From positions 1-20,098 of the forward strand of contig UQXG01000024.1 of NCBI GenBank assembly GCA_900544945.1: a stretch of 20,098 nucleotides of DNA, given 5' to 3'. The notes under the pieces were generated by a model that saw only the letters and a list, made by a program, of their open reading frames with translations, searched no databases and was not told where the DNA came from. This DNA is from an uncultured Eubacteriales bacterium. GTDB taxonomy: Bacteria > Bacillota > Clostridia > Oscillospirales > Oscillospiraceae. The number at the start of each line of letters is the position of its first letter. Position 1 is the stretch's first letter. Shown in pieces: positions 7,183 to 14,474 of this stretch. Position numbers and translations under genes: made by a program.

Positions 7183-7208
7183 ATAATTCACGATCCCGAT
7201 AAAATCAA
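7180..7208 (-). promoter_or_regulatory. Promoter of the LacI-kinase fusion gene
   Basis: Minus-strand TTGATT (7203-7208) and TATAAT (7180-7185) with exact 17-bp spacing. Predicted start near 7173, giving a leader of about 27 bases to the ATG at 7146. Confidence 0.78.
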
Positions 7209-7222
7209 TGGTCAAATGGTCA
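7207..7222. repeat. Tandem 8-bp repeat between divergent promoters
   Basis: AATGGTCA occurs twice back to back (7207-7214, 7215-7222), touching the -35 box of the fusion-gene promoter and about 37 bp upstream of the kinase -35 box. A regulator binding site is possible; chance cannot be excluded. Confidence 0.4.
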
Positions 7223-7258
7223 TAGTCACCAAAAAGCTCAATTATTCAAAGTTGGATA

Positions 7259-7287
7259 TTGACAGATTGGAAAGTTCGTTGTATATT
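7259..7287 (+). promoter_or_regulatory. Consensus sigma-A promoter of the stand-alone kinase
   Basis: TTGACA (7259-7264), 17 bp, TATATT (7282-7287). Predicted start near 7294, about 42 bases before the GTG start at 7336. It lies inside the longer open frame that starts at 7216 and so rules out that start. Confidence 0.85.
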
Positions 7288-7335
7288 ATCGCTAAAGAAA
7301 ACTGTTTCGGAAAACTATTTCGTTGGAGGGATAAC

Positions 7336-8256
7336 GTGAAAATATTGAATTTGGGTTCTCTGAACGTGGATATCACCTACCTGGTGGATCACGTTGTTGC
7401 ACCCGGCGAAACCATAAAAGCCTCCCGCCGGGAACGGTTCTGCGGAGGCAAGGGGCTGAATCAGTCCATCGCCCTCGCCAAAGCCGGCGCGCAGGTCTAT
7501 CATGCCGGCTGTATCGGAAGAGACGGCGAGATGCTCAGTGCCATGCTTCGCAACGCCGGTGTGGATATCCGTTTCTTGGAACAGGTCGATGAGCCCTCCG
7601 GACACGCCATTATCCAGGTGGATGAAAAGGGGCAGAACAGCATCGTGATTTACGGCGGTGCCAACGCCTGTGTGACCAGAGAATACATCGATCAGGTAAT
7701 CGCCAATTTTGACTGCGGTGACGTGCTGCTGCTGCAAAATGAAATTTCCAATATTGACTACGCAATCCAGGCGGCAGCTCATCAGGGAATGCGGGTCGCG
7801 CTGAATCCCTCCCCCTTTGATGAAAGGCTTCTGGACTGCGACTTGCGCAAGGTCAGCTGGCTGATTCTCAACGAAGTGGAAGGCCAGCAGATGACCGGCT
7901 GCTCCGCTGTGGAGCCCGAGCAAATTCTGGAACAGCTCCACAAACGCTATCCCCAGGCAGCCTGCGTGCTGACCTTGGGCACAGCCGGCGCCTACTATCA
8001 GGATGCGCATACCACCGCCTTCCAGGACACCTTCCGGGTAAAATCCGTGGACAGCACCGGGGCGGGCGATACCTTTACCGGTTTCTTCCTGGCAGGCATG
8101 ACCCAGGGCTGCGACGCCAAGCAGGCCATGCGCCGGGCGTCAGCGGCGGCAGCCATCTCCGTAAGCCGCCGGGGTGCCTCCGCCAGCATCCCCACCGATC
8201 AGGAGGTTCGACAGTTCCTGGATTCCGAACTGCCATTAACGCTTTCTTTTCTCTGA
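7336..8256 (+). CDS. Ribokinase-like PfkB carbohydrate kinase
   Basis: This 306-residue protein has the usual length and both signatures of the ribokinase/PfkB family: GGKGLNQS (37-44) in the substrate-lid region and DSTGAGDTFTGFF (239-251) with catalytic base D245. The family phosphorylates sugars or nucleosides with ATP; VKILNLGSLNVDITY at the start is typical of ribokinases. The start is GTG at 7336, preceded by GGAGGG (7325-7330), because the promoter lies within the longer frame. Unlike the neighbouring fusion protein its motifs are intact, so this is probably the working enzyme of the pair. Ribose, deoxyribose or a nucleoside are possible substrates; no transporter or second pathway gene lies beside it. 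A palindromic terminator follows directly. Confidence 0.88.
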   Translation: MKILNLGSLNVDITYLVDHVVAPGETIKASRRERFCGGKGLNQSIALAKAGAQVYHAGCIGRDGEMLSAMLRNAGVDIRFLEQVDEPSGHAIIQVDEKGQNSIVIYGGANACVTREYIDQVIANFDCGDVLLLQNEISNIDYAIQAAAHQGMRVALNPSPFDERLLDCDLRKVSWLILNEVEGQQMTGCSAVEPEQILEQLHKRYPQAACVLTLGTAGAYYQDAHTTAFQDTFRVKSVDSTGAGDTFTGFFLAGMTQGCDAKQAMRRASAAAAISVSRRGASASIPTDQEVRQFLDSELPLTLSFL

Positions 8257-8266
8257 ATGTCAACTC

Positions 8267-8300
8267 GCCCGCCGCAAAGCTTTGCGGCGGGCGTCAGTTT
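8267..8300 (+). terminator. Terminator of the ribokinase-like gene
   Basis: A 26-bp perfect palindrome (8267-8292, centre AAGCTT) folds to an 11-bp GC-rich stem with an AGCT loop. The following bases reach TTTT only after a short GTCAG gap, so the U-tract is imperfect. Confidence 0.7.
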
Positions 8301-8354
8301 TCAAAGAATTTCCGATTTCAATGGGCGAAGCGGGGCTTGTTGGCAGACTGAGAA

Positions 8355-8378
8355 GGGGATGACCAAGCAGTCATCCCC
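8355..8378 (-). terminator. Hairpin downstream of the surface-protein remnant
   Basis: GGGGATGAC (8355-8363) pairs with GTCATCCCC (8370-8378) around a 6-base loop, just past the end of the minus-strand fragment. It has no clear T-run. Probably the old terminator of that gene. Confidence 0.45.
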
Positions 8379-8396
8379 CTCCTTGCAATTGCAGTA

Positions 8397-8684
8397 TTAG
8401 CCGTTCCGGTAAGCTCTCACGATTGCCTCGTCGCTGCACACAAAGGGATTCAGCCGGCCCACGCCCTGGAACATTTTGTACAGGGTAGGATTTTTCTTCG
8501 TGGTGAAGCCGGACAGATTCAGGCTGGTCAGGCTCCCGCACCCGGCGAACATGGCGCTCATGCTCTGAACCTTGCCGGTGTCAAAGCTGCTCAGATCAAT
8601 GGATGTCAGACCGGCGCAGCTGCCGAAGCGGTTTGCCATGGCAGTGACCTTAGAGGTATCAAAGTTTCCGCCAGGCAGAAGTCC
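8397..8684 (-). pseudogene. Remnant of BspA-like leucine-rich-repeat surface protein
   Basis: The frame is open from just after an in-frame TAG (8685-8687) to TAA at 8397, about 95 codons. It encodes repeats of the BspA-like/DUF285 type: FDTSKVTAMANRFGSCAGL, then SIDLSSFDTGKVQSMSAMFAGC, then SLTSLNLSGFTTKK. Intact members are large secreted or surface proteins with many such 22-25-residue repeats and a signal peptide. Here there is no signal peptide, no ribosome site, and the first repeat begins abruptly at the stop. The bases upstream (8688-8741) hold neither a start nor more repeats. I take it as the 3' end of a gene lost by deletion. An internal ATG at 8639 could start an 80-residue product, but nothing supports translation. 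Confidence 0.72.
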
Positions 8685-8741
8685 CTACTGGAAAAGGGGC
8701 TGGTATCCGGTGCCGGTACCAACTGACCCCTTCCGCAGCGG

Positions 8742-8785
8742 AAAAAGCCCCTCCCTGGGTTTTCATCCCCAGGGAGGGGCTTTTT
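8742..8785. terminator. Bidirectional terminator
   Basis: An 18-bp perfect stem (8742-8759 with 8768-8785) has AAAAA at its left foot and TTTTT at its right foot, so each strand ends in a U-run. It ends adhE transcription on the minus strand 22 bases past the stop codon and blocks plus-strand read-through. Confidence 0.9.
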
Positions 8786-8806
8786 ATCGTTTCCGGTGCG
8801 CCAGAG

Positions 8807-11413
8807 TTACACCGCTTCGTGGGTGCCGTAGTAGGCGTTCAGGTACATCTGCCGGATTTCGCTCATCAGGGGGTACCGGGGGTTGGCGCCGGTGCACTGG
8901 TCGTCGAAGGCCTGCTCCACCATGGCATCCAGCCGGTTCAGGAAATCCTGCTCGTCGATACCGTAGTCCCGGATGGTCTTCTTGATGCCCACCCGCTCTT
9001 TCAGGGCATCGATGGCGGCAACCAGATTCTCCAGTTTCTCCTCGACCGTACGGCCTCCCAGCTTGAGATAATCCGCAACCTCCGCATACCGAGCCAGAGT
9101 GTGGGGATGGTCGTACTGGGGGAAGGTGCCCATCTTCACGGGAACCTCGGCGGCGTTGAAGCGCAGCACCTCGTCGATCATCAGGGCGTTGGCCACGCCG
9201 TGGGGCAGATGATGGAAGGCACCCAGCTTGTGAGCCATGGAGTGGCACACACCCAGGAAGGCGTTGGCGAAGGCCATACCTGCCATGCAGGCGGCGTGAG
9301 CCATATTCTCCCGGGCACGGGGTTCCTTAGCGCCGCCCTCGTAAGCCTTGGGCAGGTTCTCAAAAATCAGCTTCAGACTCCGCAGGGCCAAGCCGTCGGT
9401 GTAGTCGGTAGCCATGACGGAGGCATAGGCTTCCAGGGCGTGGGTCACGGCATCAATGCCGGAGGCGGCGGTGAGGCCTCTGGGGGCGTTCATCATCATG
9501 TCCGCGTCCACGATGGACATCTTGGGAAGCAGCTCGTAGTCCGCCAGCGGGTACTTGACCCCGGTCTGCTCATCGGTGATGACGGCGAAGGGGGTCACCT
9601 CGGAGCCGGTGCCGGCAGAGGTGGGGATGGCCACAAAATAGGCCTTTTCGCCCATCTTGGGGAAGGTGTAAACACGCTTGCGGATATCGCAGAACCGCAT
9701 GGCCATATCCTGGAAGTCCGCCTCAGGATGCTCATAGAGCACCCACATGATTTTGCCCGCATCCATGGCGGAGCCGCCGCCGATGGCGAGAATCAAATCC
9801 GGCTGGAAGGCGGTCATCTGAGCCGCACCCTCCCGGGCGCAGGCCAGGGTAGGATCGGGAGCCACATTGTAGAAGGTGGTATGGCGCACGCCCATTTCGT
9901 CCAGCTTCTGCTCAATGGGTTTCGTGTAGCCGTTCTGATACAGGAAGGAATCGGTGACGATGAAGGCCTTCTTATGCTCCTTCAGTTCGGACAGAGCAAC
10001 GGGCAGGCAGCCCTTCTTGAAATAGACCTTTTCAGGCGCACGGAACCACAGCATATTCTCCCTCCGGATGGCAACGGTTTTGATGTTCAGCAGGTGCTTG
10101 ACCCCCACATTCTCCGACACGGAGTTGCCGCCCCAGCTGCCGCAGCCCAGGGTCAGGGAAGGAGCCAGCTTGAAGTTGTACAGGTCGCCGATGCCGCCCT
10201 GGGAGGAGGGGGTATTCACCAGAATCCGGCAGGCCTTCATGGCGTGAGCAAATGCATCCAGCTTCTCCGGGCAGTTCACCTCGTCCAGGTAAATGGAAGC
10301 GGTGTGGCCAAAGCCGCCGTCCCGCACCAGGGTCTCCGCCTTTTCCAGGGCATCGGCGAAATCGGAAGCCCGGTACATGGCCAGCACGGGAGAGAGCTTC
10401 TCATGGGCGAAGGCTTCGCTCAGGTCGGTGGATTCCACTTCGCCGATGAGGATTTTGGTCTTCTCCGGCACCTGGATTCCGGCCATTTCGGCAATTTTAG
10501 CAGCCGGCTGACCCACAATTTTCGCATTCAGTCTGCCGCCGGGAAGGATGGTATCCCGAACCTTCTGCGCCTCATCCGCATTCAGAATATAGCAGCCCCG
10601 GCGGACGAATTCGGCCTTCACGGCCTCATAAACCCCGTCCAGCACCACCACGCTCTGCTCGGAGGCGCAGATCATGCCGTTGTCAAAGGTCTTGGAGTGG
10701 ATGACGGAGGAAACCGCCAGCAGAATGTCCGCGGTGTCGTCAATGACGGCAGGGGTGTTGCCGGGGCCAACGCCCAGGGCGGGCTTTCCGGAGGAATAGG
10801 CGGCCTTCACCATACCGGGGCCGCCGGTGGCGAGAATCAGATCGGCCTGTCCCATCAGCTGATTGGTCAGCTCCAGACTGGGCTGGTCAATCCAGCCGAT
10901 GATGTCCTCAGGGGCACCGGCGGCCACCGCCGCCTCCAGGACGGCCTTTGCCGCCGCGATGGTGCAGCCCTTGGCTCTGGGATGGGGGCTGATGATGATA
11001 CCGTTTCGGGTTTTCAGGCAAATCAGGGCCTTGAAAATGGCGGTTGAGGTGGGATTGGTGGTGGGAATCACCGCGGCGATGACGCCGATGGGCTCGGCAA
11101 TCCGACGGATGCCATAGGCGGTGTCCTCTTCGATGATGCCGCAGGTCTTGGTGTCCCGGTAGGCATTATAAATGTACTCGGAGGCAAAGTGGTTCTTGAT
11201 GACCTTGTCCTCCACCACGCCCATGCCGGTTTCCTCCACGGCAAGCTTTGCCAGGGGAATCCGCAGCTGATTGGCGGCAGTGGCAGCGGCCAGAAAAATC
11301 TTATCCACCTGCTCCTGGGTGTATTCGGCATACTTCTTCTGGGCGGCACGGCACCGGGAAAGGGCGTCTGTCAATTCCTGAGGGTTGGTGACGGGAGCGT
11401 ATTGTTTTTCCAT
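8807..11413 (-). CDS. adhE: Bifunctional acetaldehyde-CoA/alcohol dehydrogenase
   Basis: The 868-residue length matches AdhE, the cytoplasmic, spirosome-forming enzyme that reduces acetyl-CoA to acetaldehyde and then ethanol, reoxidising two NADH in fermentation. The N-terminal aldehyde dehydrogenase half (1-440) carries the catalytic cysteine C249 in NGMICASEQ, with GVGPGN nearby. The linker leads to an iron-type alcohol dehydrogenase (about 460-868) with GGGSAMDAGK (545-554) for NAD. Its metal ligands are D654, H658, H724 and H738 in GIDAVTH, GVCHSMAH and HHLPHGVAN. All expected catalytic residues are present, so both halves should work. The ATG at 11413 is preceded by AAAGGATGG. It is transcribed alone from its own promoter and ends at a bidirectional terminator. 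Confidence 0.97.
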   Translation of the reverse strand: MEKQYAPVTNPQELTDALSRCRAAQKKYAEYTQEQVDKIFLAAATAANQLRIPLAKLAVEETGMGVVEDKVIKNHFASEYIYNAYRDTKTCGIIEEDTAYGIRRIAEPIGVIAAVIPTTNPTSTAIFKALICLKTRNGIIISPHPRAKGCTIAAAKAVLEAAVAAGAPEDIIGWIDQPSLELTNQLMGQADLILATGGPGMVKAAYSSGKPALGVGPGNTPAVIDDTADILLAVSSVIHSKTFDNGMICASEQSVVVLDGVYEAVKAEFVRRGCYILNADEAQKVRDTILPGGRLNAKIVGQPAAKIAEMAGIQVPEKTKILIGEVESTDLSEAFAHEKLSPVLAMYRASDFADALEKAETLVRDGGFGHTASIYLDEVNCPEKLDAFAHAMKACRILVNTPSSQGGIGDLYNFKLAPSLTLGCGSWGGNSVSENVGVKHLLNIKTVAIRRENMLWFRAPEKVYFKKGCLPVALSELKEHKKAFIVTDSFLYQNGYTKPIEQKLDEMGVRHTTFYNVAPDPTLACAREGAAQMTAFQPDLILAIGGGSAMDAGKIMWVLYEHPEADFQDMAMRFCDIRKRVYTFPKMGEKAYFVAIPTSAGTGSEVTPFAVITDEQTGVKYPLADYELLPKMSIVDADMMMNAPRGLTAASGIDAVTHALEAYASVMATDYTDGLALRSLKLIFENLPKAYEGGAKEPRARENMAHAACMAGMAFANAFLGVCHSMAHKLGAFHHLPHGVANALMIDEVLRFNAAEVPVKMGTFPQYDHPHTLARYAEVADYLKLGGRTVEEKLENLVAAIDALKERVGIKKTIRDYGIDEQDFLNRLDAMVEQAFDDQCTGANPRYPLMSEIRQMYLNAYYGTHEAV

Positions 11414-11447
11414 AGTAAACCATCCTTTTCCTTTTTAATCAGTAATT

Positions 11448-11473
11448 GTATACCGATATCTGTTTATCGATAC
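11448..11473. promoter_or_regulatory. Cluster of short palindromes in the adhE leader
   Basis: GTATAC (11448-11453), GATATC (11455-11460) and TATCGATA (11465-11472) follow one another, and GTAT/CGAT on the left mirror ATCG/ATAC on the right. The cluster lies at the predicted adhE transcription start, where a repressor would block initiation. It does not match the Rex consensus TTGTGA-N6-TCACAA. The binding protein is unknown. Confidence 0.35.
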
Positions 11474-11500
11474 TATACATCATGGATATTTCCTTGTCAA
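11472..11500 (-). promoter_or_regulatory. Promoter of adhE
   Basis: Minus-strand TTGACA (11495-11500), 17 bp, TATAGT (11472-11477). Predicted start near 11465, giving a leader of about 50 bases. Confidence 0.85.
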
Positions 11501-11582
11501 TAGGCAATCCCCACAAACGGAGAAATTTTTGTATCCCATCCGTGCGGGAAGCTTTTGGATGATTTTCCTTTCCGAAAGGCGG

Positions 11583-11611
11583 TTGACTTTCAGGGTTGAA
11601 GGCCATATCAT
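11583..11611 (+). promoter_or_regulatory. Promoter of the 59-residue ORF
   Basis: TTGACT (11583-11588), 17 bp, TATCAT (11606-11611). Predicted start near 11618, 54 bases before the ATG at 11672. Confidence 0.65.
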
Positions 11612-11671
11612 GAAGGAGACCCGGAACGCACCGCTTTCGGTGTGTACGGAGTAACGCTTGGGAGGCTGACT

Positions 11672-11851
11672 ATGAAGAAAATTCGTGCGATCTGTGACAT
11701 TCAGGCAGAAGATGTGGAATTAAAGGCAGGAACCATTCTGGAAATTGTAGAGGTCGTGGAAGATCAGATTGTCGTCCGGATTCCGGAGGGAGAATATTAC
11801 TGCATGAGCTCCGAAGCCTTGGAAACCGGCTTTGAAATTGCGGAGAATTGA
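11672..11851 (+). CDS. Small protein of unknown function (59 aa)
   Basis: I do not recognise this protein. It is short, acidic and rich in beta-branched residues: MKKIRAICDIQAEDVELKAG, then GTILEIVEVVEDQIVVRIPEGEYYCMSSEALETGF. The pattern of short strands with a glycine turn and IVVRIPEG suggests a small SH3-like or KOW-like beta barrel, similar in build to small DUF4314-type proteins, but this is only a resemblance. It has no signal peptide or membrane helix. GGGAGG lies 6-7 bases before the ATG, and a good promoter stands 60 bases upstream, which together argue that it is a real gene. It is cut off from the next gene by that gene's own promoter. Confidence 0.65.
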   Translation: MKKIRAICDIQAEDVELKAGTILEIVEVVEDQIVVRIPEGEYYCMSSEALETGFEIAEN

Positions 11852-11877
11852 CCTCCCGCTTCCCTCCGGAAAACCGC

Positions 11878-11906
11878 TTGCGCCGAGTTCTGAAATATGC
11901 TAGAAT
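11878..11906 (+). promoter_or_regulatory. Extended -10 promoter of the glycosyltransferase gene
   Basis: TTGCGC (11878-11883), 17 bp, TAGAAT (11901-11906) with TG one base before the -10 box. Predicted start near 11913, about 35 bases before the ATG. Confidence 0.65.
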
Positions 11907-11947
11907 AAGAATAGGATTTTAGCGCAATCGGAGGGGAGGGTGCGGTA

Positions 11948-12883
11948 ATGGCATATGTGGAAGGGCTTATCAGTGTGGTGATTCCCACACGGAACCGGGC
12001 CGCCCTGCTGGGTCGGGCTCTGAACTCCGCTCTGGGCCAGACCTACTCCCCTCTGGAAGTGATCGTCGTGTCCGACGGCTCTGAGGACGAAACCGAAGAC
12101 TTTATGCGAAAAATGGAAGAAACCCACGAAAATGTCAGGTTTCTCTCCTATTTCCCGGGGCAAGGAGGAAATCACGCCCGAAACATAGGGGTTCAGGCGG
12201 CTCAGGGCCAGTGGATCGCCTTTCTGGATGATGACGACGAGTGGCATCCGGACAAACTGCGGCTGCAAATGGAGCTTGCGGGAACGGATGAGGAAATGGG
12301 CCTGATCTGCACGGCCTCCACCTATGTCCAGGATGATACGGGCCGTCGGCAGTACTTCTGCCCGAACGCGCCCTACGATGCCTCCCTGGCAATTCTGGAG
12401 GAAAACTGCGTAGGCTCCACCACCTCCGTGATGGCAAAGCACGCTCTTCTGGATGCCTGCGGCCTGTTTGACGAGGAAATGCCCGCCCGGCAGGATTATG
12501 ACATGTGGGTGCGGCTGTGTCAGGTGACGAAGGTTGGCGTGGTGAAGCAGTCCTGCGTGGAATACCACAATCTGGCGGAAAATAACCAGATTTCCTGGGA
12601 CTATCGGCGATTTGTAGCCGCCAACGACCGATTGCGGAAAAAATACGGAGCCCTGCGGATCCAGCGGCTCGGCCCGGCAGCAGAACGGGCGGTGCGGGCT
12701 CGGGAAGCCCTGTCCGTGGCCCGGAAGGCCTTCAAAGCGGGCCGTCGGGATATCGTTTGTGTCTTCGCCCGGGAATCTCTGAAAATCCGGTTTTCCGCAG
12801 AGGCGATTGTCTGTCTGCTGGCCGCTTACCTGCCCGCCGGACTGGTAAGCCGGGTGTATATGTCGCTGTGTTGGAAAAAATGA
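11948..12883 (+). CDS. GT2-family glycosyltransferase
   Basis: The 311-residue protein opens with ISVVIPTRNRAALLGRALNSAL (8-29), the nucleotide-sugar-binding start of GT-A fold family 2 glycosyltransferases. It continues with VIVVSDGSEDET (38-49) and the metal-binding acidic cluster FLDDDDEWH (92-100). Such enzymes move a sugar from a nucleotide sugar onto a glycan, lipid or protein at the cytoplasmic membrane face. DMWVRLC further on (about 182-188) corresponds to the acceptor-side ED-type region, here QDYDMW. The C-terminal part (about 240-311) is basic and helical, possibly membrane-associating, but has no clear transmembrane span. The ATG follows a long purine stretch GGAGGGGAGGG. It stands alone, outside any polysaccharide cluster, so donor and acceptor cannot be named. 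Confidence 0.88.
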   Translation: MAYVEGLISVVIPTRNRAALLGRALNSALGQTYSPLEVIVVSDGSEDETEDFMRKMEETHENVRFLSYFPGQGGNHARNIGVQAAQGQWIAFLDDDDEWHPDKLRLQMELAGTDEEMGLICTASTYVQDDTGRRQYFCPNAPYDASLAILEENCVGSTTSVMAKHALLDACGLFDEEMPARQDYDMWVRLCQVTKVGVVKQSCVEYHNLAENNQISWDYRRFVAANDRLRKKYGALRIQRLGPAAERAVRAREALSVARKAFKAGRRDIVCVFARESLKIRFSAEAIVCLLAAYLPAGLVSRVYMSLCWKK

Positions 12884-12913
12884 TGGGGGTTTTCTCCCCC
12901 GGCTCCAAGGATA

Positions 12914-12948
12914 TTTCCTCCCTGCTTTTGGCCGGGAGGAAAATTTTT
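12914..12948 (+). terminator. Terminator after the glycosyltransferase gene
   Basis: TTTCCTCCC (12914-12922) pairs with GGGAGGAAA (12934-12942), followed by ATTTTT. A smaller G5/C5 hairpin lies just before it, near 12886-12900. Confidence 0.8.
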
Positions 12949-12968
12949 CTGTACATTTCGGGGTTTTA

Positions 12969-12977
12969 TGGTACAAT
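12969..12977 (+). promoter_or_regulatory. Extended -10 promoter of the SstT-like gene
   Basis: TGG followed directly by TACAAT (12972-12977) forms an extended -10 element. I see no good -35 hexamer, because that region is taken up by the tail of the preceding terminator. The leader is about 46 bases. Confidence 0.5.
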
Positions 12978-13030
12978 GAAAAGGTTTACGGCAGCAAATT
13001 CCCCCGTAAGAGATAGGAAGGAGTTTTTTC

Positions 13031-14281
13031 ATGCAATTTATCCGCAATTTTGCCAAGAAGTACAACGATACCAGCCTGATTGTCCGGATTCTCATCGGTC
13101 TGGCGCTGGGCACGGTGCTTGCGCTCTTGGTTCCCGATGCCGGCTGGATCGGCATTTTTGGCAGTCTGTTCGTTGGGGCTCTGAAGGGCATCGCCCCGGT
13201 GCTGGTCTTCGTCATCGTATCTTCCGCCCTGGCTCAGTCCAGCGCCAAGCTGGATCGCCGGTTTGCCACCGTCATCTGGCTGTACCTGCTGACCACCTTC
13301 ATCGCGGCGGTACTGGCAGTCATCACCAGCTTCCTGTTCCCCGTCACCGTTGACCTGGTGGAGGCGGCCCAGTCCGATGTGATTCCCCAGGGTCTGGGCG
13401 AGGTGCTGAACACCCTGCTGACCAACTTTGTGGCCAACCCTGTGGCCGCCATCATGAACGGCAACTACATCGGCATTCTCTTCTGGGCCTGCCTGTTTGG
13501 CCTGGCTATGAAGGGCATCGGCTCGGAAACCACCAAGCAGTTTATGGCAGACATTGCCGACACCGTTTCCCAGATCGTCCGCTGGGTCATCAACCTGGCT
13601 CCCTTCGGCATTATGGGTCTGGTGTACGCCAACGTGGTGGGCAACGGCATGGCCATCTTCACCCAGTACGGCAAGCTGCTGGTGCTCCTGGTGGGTACCA
13701 TGCTGCTGATGGCGCTGGTCATCAATCCCCTGATCATCTTCGCTTATCTGCAGTGCAACCCCTATCCCCTGGTACTGCGGTGTCTGAAAGAGTCCGGCCT
13801 GACGGCCTTCTTCACCCGCTCCTCCGCCGCCAACATTCCCGTGAATATGGCTCTGTGCGAGAAGCTGGGCATGGATCGGGATATGTACTCCGTGTCCATC
13901 CCTCTGGGTGCCACCATCAACATGGACGGTGCCGCCGTGACCATCACCGTCATGGCTCTGGCCGCCGCCAATACCCTGGGCATTTCCGTCTCCTTCACCG
14001 CCGCCATTGTGCTGGCCTTTATGAGCGCCCTGGGTGCCTGCGGCGCTTCCGGCGTGGCCGGCGGCTCCCTGCTGCTGATTCCCATGGCCTGCTCCCTGTT
14101 TGGCATTCCCAATGACATCGGTATGCAGATGGTAGGCGTGGGCTTCATCATCGGCGTGGTGCAGGACTCCGTGGAAACCGCTCTGAACTCCGCCGGCGAC
14201 GTGGAATTTGCCGCCACCGCCGAGTTCTACCAGTGGCGCAAGGAGGGCAAGCCCCTGCCCGAGTTCCTGCGGAAGAAGTAA
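13031..14281 (+). CDS. sstT: SstT-like Na+/serine-threonine symporter
   Basis: The 416-residue protein is a DAACS-family membrane carrier with about eight hydrophobic helices and two re-entrant hairpins. It fits the SstT branch: the N-terminus NFAKKYNDTSLIVRILIGL, the TRSSAANIPVN hairpin (262-272), the intact sodium motif NMDGA (297-301), and the last helix DSVETALNSAGDVEF (379-393). There glutamate E382 stands where glutamate carriers have arginine. SstT imports serine and threonine with sodium across the cytoplasmic membrane. AGGAAGGAG precedes the ATG. It is a one-gene unit between two terminators. It is only distantly related to the symporter at 3143-4375, which has NKDGN and phenylalanine at the two key places. 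Confidence 0.87.
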   Translation: MQFIRNFAKKYNDTSLIVRILIGLALGTVLALLVPDAGWIGIFGSLFVGALKGIAPVLVFVIVSSALAQSSAKLDRRFATVIWLYLLTTFIAAVLAVITSFLFPVTVDLVEAAQSDVIPQGLGEVLNTLLTNFVANPVAAIMNGNYIGILFWACLFGLAMKGIGSETTKQFMADIADTVSQIVRWVINLAPFGIMGLVYANVVGNGMAIFTQYGKLLVLLVGTMLLMALVINPLIIFAYLQCNPYPLVLRCLKESGLTAFFTRSSAANIPVNMALCEKLGMDRDMYSVSIPLGATINMDGAAVTITVMALAAANTLGISVSFTAAIVLAFMSALGACGASGVAGGSLLLIPMACSLFGIPNDIGMQMVGVGFIIGVVQDSVETALNSAGDVEFAATAEFYQWRKEGKPLPEFLRKK

Positions 14282-14298
14282 TAAGGCATTTTATGGCG

Positions 14299-14327
14299 AA
14301 ACCCCCGGACAAAAGTCCGGGGGTTTT
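14299..14327 (+). terminator. Terminator of the SstT-like gene
   Basis: AAACCCCCGGAC (14299-14310) pairs with GTCCGGGGGTTT (14315-14326) around AAAA, with TTTT at the right foot and an A-run at the left foot, so it can act in both directions. Confidence 0.9.
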
Positions 14328-14391
14328 GACATTCATATGGAAAATTTTCACGGAAGTGACACGTTCTTTCGTTTCTGCTCAGTACCAAACG

Positions 14392-14428
14392 CACCGATAT
14401 CGAGCCTGTACCCAACGGTCTTTCGGTG
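14392..14428. repeat. Inverted repeat in the phoU-sstT gap
   Basis: CACCGA (14392-14397) and TCGGTG (14423-14428) are inverted arms within the 147-bp gap downstream of phoU. No convincing gene lies here. The gap may hold a short structured RNA or decayed repeat; I cannot name it. Confidence 0.3.
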
Positions 14429-14474
14429 ACTCACCAGCCTGACACGCATCGGCTGTTGGCTCTGCCGCCCCGGC

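Noticed and set aside
7216..7335. N-terminal extension of the stand-alone ribokinase from the ATG at 7216
   Set aside because: It would contain the TTGACA/TATATT promoter, and family proteins begin at the VKILNLGS segment, where GTG with GGAGGG gives a 306-residue protein.
8819..11047. 742-codon plus-strand open frame opposite adhE
   Set aside because: AdhE on the other strand is certain from catalytic residues over its full length; the mirror frame is a Gly/His/Gln-rich shadow without domains.
11437..11500. Rex operator for adhE
   Set aside because: No TTGTGA-N6-TCACAA-like sequence is present by eye, only other short palindromes.
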